Below, piece after piece: positions 17,492-21,618 of a stretch of 21,618 nucleotides of DNA. This DNA comes from Chara braunii (Eukaryota; Streptophyta; Charophyceae; Charales; Characeae). The number at the start of each line of letters is the position of its first letter. Positions within the stretch are counted from its first letter, which is position 1. The notes below the pieces were generated by a model. That model did no database searches and had not been told where the DNA came from. It saw only the letters and a program-made list of their open reading frames with translations. The stretch covers positions 1,826,964-1,848,581 of the forward strand of contig BFEA01000288.1 of assembly GCA_003427395.1 (NCBI GenBank), in the 5' to 3' direction. The translations under genes and the position numbers were made by a program.

Positions 17492-17632
17492 ATTGGCAGC
17501 TCGTCGGTTAGCCGATCTGCTTCTGGTGACGATAGGGTCGCGTCTATGCGCATTCCGAGGGCGAGGTCGCCCACGGTTAGCCAGGTCACCTAATTACCGT
17601 GCTATCAATCCTAAGACCCTAGCCACGTGTCG
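17492..17632 (-). other. Leader between primer binding site and gag, copy B
   Basis: 141 bases, clearly similar to copy A's leader, including the block around 17518-17570. No ORF of its own. Confidence 0.55.
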
Positions 17633-17645
17633 GGCTCCGATACCA
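17633..17645 (-). promoter_or_regulatory. Primer binding site, initiator Met tRNA type, copy B
   Basis: The minus strand reads TGGTATCGGAGCC, identical to copy A, followed by CGACACGTGGC in both. It matches the 3' end of initiator-Met tRNA at 12 of 13 positions relative to the classical plant sequence. Confidence 0.85.
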
Positions 17646-19903
17646 ACCTCACGCCCAGCGCGACTTCCTGATCGGAGTCGGATGTGGGCCTGGAAGTGCG
17701 AAAAAGGGGTGTGCAAAGGATTTTTGGGAAAAGTGGGGGAGTCTTAGGGGTATGAAGGCAATTAGGCGAATGAGCGGTGCGTGCCCAAGTGACTCAGGGT
17801 CCGATGGGGCCGGTGCACTGTGGGCGATGGCTTACGGGGAAATCCCTCCGCGGTGGAGGTGTTCCCGAAAAGTTAGGCCGTCGTGGGCCGCCGCGTATTT
17901 GGATTGGGCCTTCGGAGGCCCGAAATTCTCTGTTCGCCGCTACGTCGGCAATTCACGCAGAACGTACCGGGCCAATAGGGGGCTATAGCCGGCCACGGGA
18001 CGACGCTGAGTTGATGATACGGGAGAAGAAGGCGAAAGGGAGGGAAACTGGTGGTGATCTCAACAAATCCCGGGTGGGTGAAGTAGTAGGTGTGGTCCGG
18101 GGAGGGGAAATCAGAGCACCGAGGGTCGCTAGAGGTGGCGAAGTGGAATTCCCGCGGACAAAGTCGATTCTCCGTGTGACAGGGGTATCGCGTCCTTATG
18201 AGCTCGTTTATCAAAGGGGTGAAATAGTTCGGGTCGTAGGATGAGTCTGAGCTCCAAGATCGCGTCATGGTATCATTGTCGATGGGATGGCTCGGGTCGG
18301 GTTACCGTCATCGCGCACGAGCACGTGCAGGGGAGGCAGGACCAGTGGCGCCTCAGCGTGCTCGTACGGGATGGTGGTTCCACCGCGAAACTTTTTGGGT
18401 GGGCGAGTCCGCGTACGGGAATGCGTGTAAGAGCGCGACTCAGATCGCGTTTACACGCGTTCTCGCGCGGCGTTCGCGGGACCAGACTTCGGATCGTCTA
18501 ATTGCTTCGGATTATGCAAGATGCAACTATATCGCAACCCAATCGTGAGACAAGCAAAAACTAAAGCAGAATCGCGATCGGGGCCAAATTCCTATCCCAT
18601 CTATAGACAAAAGTTCGATACAAACGAAACCAAGACAAAGTTTCGCAAGCAAGGCATCCATACATCCATACATTCAGCAATCATACACATAATGCAATCG
18701 AGATGGACATCGCAAGGACAAGTGTGAGCAAAATCCCAGGTCCGATTCCCAAAAAGCCGAAACGAAAATAAGAACGGGCGAACCGCCCGGAGCCGCAATC
18801 AAAATGTATATACATAGATGAAGAGGGGGGAGAGACAAAGAAACAGCAAATCTGCGTCCATCGACCTCAACTCTCTCTCCTTCTTTCTCTCTCTGATGCG
18901 GACAGTCCGTTGTCACCACCAACCCACGAAGTTGTCACCCCGCTTAGTCCTCCCGCACCCGTCGGATTCGCCCGTGCCCACAGTCCGTCGTGGCCCACGT
19001 CAATCCCGCGCGTTCGGCACCAGCCCGTCGGGTCGCCCAACTCCTACTCTACTCACCTCTTACTTCGCTCGTGTGCCGACCCTTCCTGATCGCGCAACCC
19101 CGAGCTTCCAACAACGGGTTAAGAGAGCTAACTAATCGCGCAGCCGGAATTTATAGCGTGCATGCATGCGCGAAGAACACGGAATTACCAGGACTTAGAG
19201 TGGGGATTAGAGAGGGAGTGCCTGCGTTCTGCATGATCGGCCGCGGCGTGGGGGACGTAACCCTTCTCCACGCATCGATCCGAGCATGCAAGCCGCGGCT
19301 TTCAAAAATTTCAGCAAAAGAAAGAGAGGGAGGGTGGGAGGGACGAAGTGCAAGAAAAAAGATACAGTTACAATGGCGCCCGCCCAAAATTACAGTTACA
19401 CTCGCGGTTAAGGGCGCCCTGAATACCGTTGCAGCCGCATGAAGAAGCGCGTAGACAAAAGGCGCCGCGCGACAAGGAAAATCCTAATTACTGAATTCCT
19501 AATTCCTATCTAATGCGGAAAAGCAAAAAGCATGAATTCCAGAAAGAAAGTCCGAAATTCCGAGAGCCATCAGGGCTCGACAAAAATCAAAAAAAGACTC
19601 AAAAGAAAATTCAAAAGAACAAAGCAATTTCCCGCGCGATGTCCGCGCCCAAAAGATCGAAAACCGAAACGAAAGAACGACGTCAACATTTATCAATCGC
19701 GCGCACGGTGGCGCGCCAGACATCCATCCGACCAATCAATCAACCGACCGTCCCCGAACACACCCAGCTCCGAACCCAGCCATGTGAAAGGGAGCGACGA
19801 AAAGGACGAAAAAGAAATGACACTGATGCAATTATCCACCGATCTCGATCTCGCATAATTGGCCCAACCTTCCCAGCTTAGGACCCCTCGTTGCAATCGC
19901 GCA
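17646..19903 (-). repeat. 5' LTR of Gypsy copy B (about 2.26 kb)
   Basis: The inner edge is at the primer binding site. The outer edge is set by loss of similarity to LTR A right after a shared TCGCGCA on the + strand, which gives TG as the first bases on the minus strand. The 2258-base length agrees with 2274 for copy A. The outer half (18857-19903) is much better conserved with A than the middle (17750-18800). Confidence 0.85.
18805..18812 (-). promoter_or_regulatory. Possible LTR TATA box, copy B
   Basis: GTATATAC lies about 1.1 kb inside the LTR start and corresponds in position to the TATATA in copy A. The assignment rests on motif and position only. Confidence 0.25.
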
Positions 19904-21618
19904 GAGTGCCAGTTAACAAGCCACGATTTTAGGAAGCGTCCAGGCCATTACAGGAGCGCCCAAATTCATCCGACTCGAAATACTGGTGGCTTAACACGGA
20001 AGCAAAACGGGGTTAAGGGTTCTGCATCAGGCTTGTAGCGCGACGGGGGAGGAAGCGCGTGGGCCCAGAGAAAACGGGCAAGTGGACTGCAAGATGTCCT
20101 GTTCGTGTGCTCAGTGCTGTGCATTCTTAAGGCAGTGAGGAGAAAAAGAGGAAAAAATAAAAGGAACGGGAGAGGAGCTTTGTTTTGCTTTCTCTTTTTC
20201 GTTTTGGAAGACTCCTGTCTGATGAGTGTCGGCCAGCCCTTTGGATCTCAGGGCTTCACTGTAATTTTAGCACTTTACAAAATATATCTGGCTGCACTTG
20301 TGGGCAGCAGGGGATGAATCTGAGGGGAATCAGGTCGAGGGCTTGGTATCCCTTCTCTCCTTTGTTTTTTGAGAAAACTATGCTGCAGTTAGGGTTTGAG
20401 TTTGAAAATGCACTTGAGGCAAAAGGGCGGGTGATGGTGAATGTATAGAACCTAGGTTTTTGGTCTGGTGGGGTCACGTGGGGGTGTGCTGTGTTCGCCG
20501 ATTGCGTGAAGTGCATTTTCAACCTGTTTTCGTGACTGGCCGAAGACTCCCGAAGTTACCCCTTGTTTTTTTTTTTCGTTTTTGGAAGAAGATTCGCTGG
20601 CTGTTTGTGCCTTGACTCGGTGTGAGAGACTGCGAGTATTCAATTCCGGCCACCCCTTTCTGTTTCAGGGCCTCACTCTAAAGTTGCCACCAAAATGTAT
20701 CACCTTTGCGCTCTCGTACCAAATACCCTTTATTTGGCGTGCTTTTTGCAAGTCACACCGGTGCGGCCTCGCCTGTAGTTGATGGCGCGCGTGCGAGGGA
20801 AAGTTGAAGTCCTCGCCCGGATGAGCGGTGGACGCGGTGTGACGACGGCGAAGCGCAGCCTTCCGAAGCCCAAGTGTGCACGACGTTGCAGGCCAGCGGG
20901 ACGCGCGACCCCCTCTGTCCCCCTCATCTTTTTGTCTTCCCGTTTTGTTAAGCTTATTTTTAATACTTTTATTGTTTTTTTATTTCTGTTCTTACTTCTG
21001 GTTTTGACTCGGTGATTGGTTCCGAGACCTGCGGTGAGACCGACGGGTTCGGCTCGGCTGGTACACCAGTGAACTTTTGAAATACAGACTAGGGTTCGGA
21101 TCTCGATGCTTTCAGATGAAGGGAATAAAATCATTCTGAATTGCCGAGGCCGGCCAGCGTGATGATGATATCCCAACGCTGGATGTGGGGTGCCTGCCAT
21201 CATGGGCTGTTATGACCGGCATTGCGGTGGGGAGCGATTAAAACCCCACGGGGGGCTGTCACAGGAGTCGGGGACCTTGGTATGTTGGGGCGAAGGACGG
21301 CATGAACTCGCTGGCGCTTAGCGCTAACCTGCGCTACGGACCGGCTAGCGAGGCCCAGCCATACTCTGTAGACTAGGGTGGTAGTGGTGATTTGCCATCG
21401 CTACCCTTGGTCATCTTGGTGTCCGCCTGGTCGTCTCGTCCAGGTGATGGTGGATTTCCCACCGGGCACATCAGGGAGAAGGAGGTCTTCTAGGCCTGCA
21501 GGCGAATCAGTCTGATATCGGGGGACCACTCAGGCATTCAAGAAGCAGAGGCATATGGTTACGCCCTGCAAGCTCTCATCTCCTGAAGATAGCATTCAAC
21601 CCTTTTATGGGCAGCATA
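19904..21618. other. Unassigned right flank
   Basis: About 1.7 kb outside the copy B LTR. Two related stretches, 20231-20264 and 20648-20681, match at 27 of 34 positions. Two overlapping short frames (20779-21015 on +, ending in a hydrophobic stretch; 20730-21203 on minus, basic) show no known domain. The part from 21020 on has no frame of 60 codons apart from the end of that minus frame, and several short inverted repeats, for example GTGGGG/CCCCAC around 21220-21250. I could not assign an RNA gene. Confidence 0.45.

Larger units (their letters stand above)
15835..19903 (-). mobile_element. Ty3/Gypsy LTR retrotransposon copy B, truncated
   Basis: Same family and orientation as copy A: LTR, primer binding site, leader and gag align along their length. 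Similarity to A stops at about 15835, at the protease active site, so RT, RNase H, integrase and the 3' LTR are absent. Gag carries a CAG-to-TAG stop at 16988-16990, a one-base loss near 16824-16838 and another frameshift near 16690-16750. A and B differ at many sites in LTR and gag, so they are separate, old insertions, not the two ends of one element. Confidence 0.9.

Noticed and set aside
7904-19903. The two LTRs as the two ends of one element
   Set aside because: Each LTR has its own primer binding site, leader and gag directly downstream on the minus strand, and they are diverged.
20219-20226. CTGATGAG as a hammerhead ribozyme core
   Set aside because: The partner GAAA box and the flanking stems are not found at workable distances.
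21093-21104. B-box-like motif as a tRNA gene
   Set aside because: The bases around the loop do not form a T stem, and no acceptor stem or anticodon arm could be drawn.

Overview
The window looks like nuclear DNA of a plant-lineage eukaryote. It holds two decayed Ty3/Gypsy LTR retrotransposon copies, long microsatellites and polypyrimidine tracts, and a broken gene fragment with a trihelix (Myb/SANT-like) domain. There is no bacterial-style gene packing, and no intact host gene can be defended. Trihelix domains are plant-lineage proteins, and this one has an acidic N-terminal part of a kind I associate with the expanded trihelix family of charophyte algae such as Chara. That assignment is an inference and needs a database search.

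Layout. Positions 1-3000 are dominated by simple sequence: a 66-bp alternating purine-pyrimidine run, several hundred-base pyrimidine tracts that are all pyrimidine-rich on the + strand, and a ~240-bp inverted repeat with tetranucleotide arms around a perfect 23-bp stem. Positions 3041-3200 are a GC-rich cluster of short palindromes. Positions ~3190-10177 are Gypsy copy A on the minus strand. Reading leftward it has a ~2.27-kb LTR, a primer binding site matching the 3' end of initiator-Met tRNA, gag with a zinc knuckle, protease, reverse transcriptase and RNase H. A half PHD-finger-like remnant follows where integrase would be expected. No integrase or 3' LTR is visible. Copy A is inactivated by one gag frameshift and five in-frame stops.

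Positions 10324-11109 hold the trihelix-domain fragment on the plus strand, with one internal stop. Positions 11110-13092 are an AT-richer stretch without ORFs. It contains two long poly(T) runs and, at its right end, a striking cluster of AGATCT hexamers that runs to 13122. Positions 13093-15834 contain only weak ORFs. Positions 15835-19903 are Gypsy copy B, same orientation and same family as A. It has a ~2.26-kb LTR, primer binding site and a broken gag, and is cut off exactly at the protease active site. Positions 19904-21618 are unassigned, with a degenerate repeat pair and several short inverted repeats.

The retrotransposon parts once worked together as an LTR-gag-pol unit: tRNA-primed reverse transcription, capsid, protease, RT/RNase H. 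Both copies are now dead. The A/B comparison shows which differences are mutations and defines the LTR edges. I found no clearly new biological system. The best leads are the PHD-like remnant behind RNase H, the large tetranucleotide inverted repeat, the AGATCT cluster and the shared variant primer binding site.
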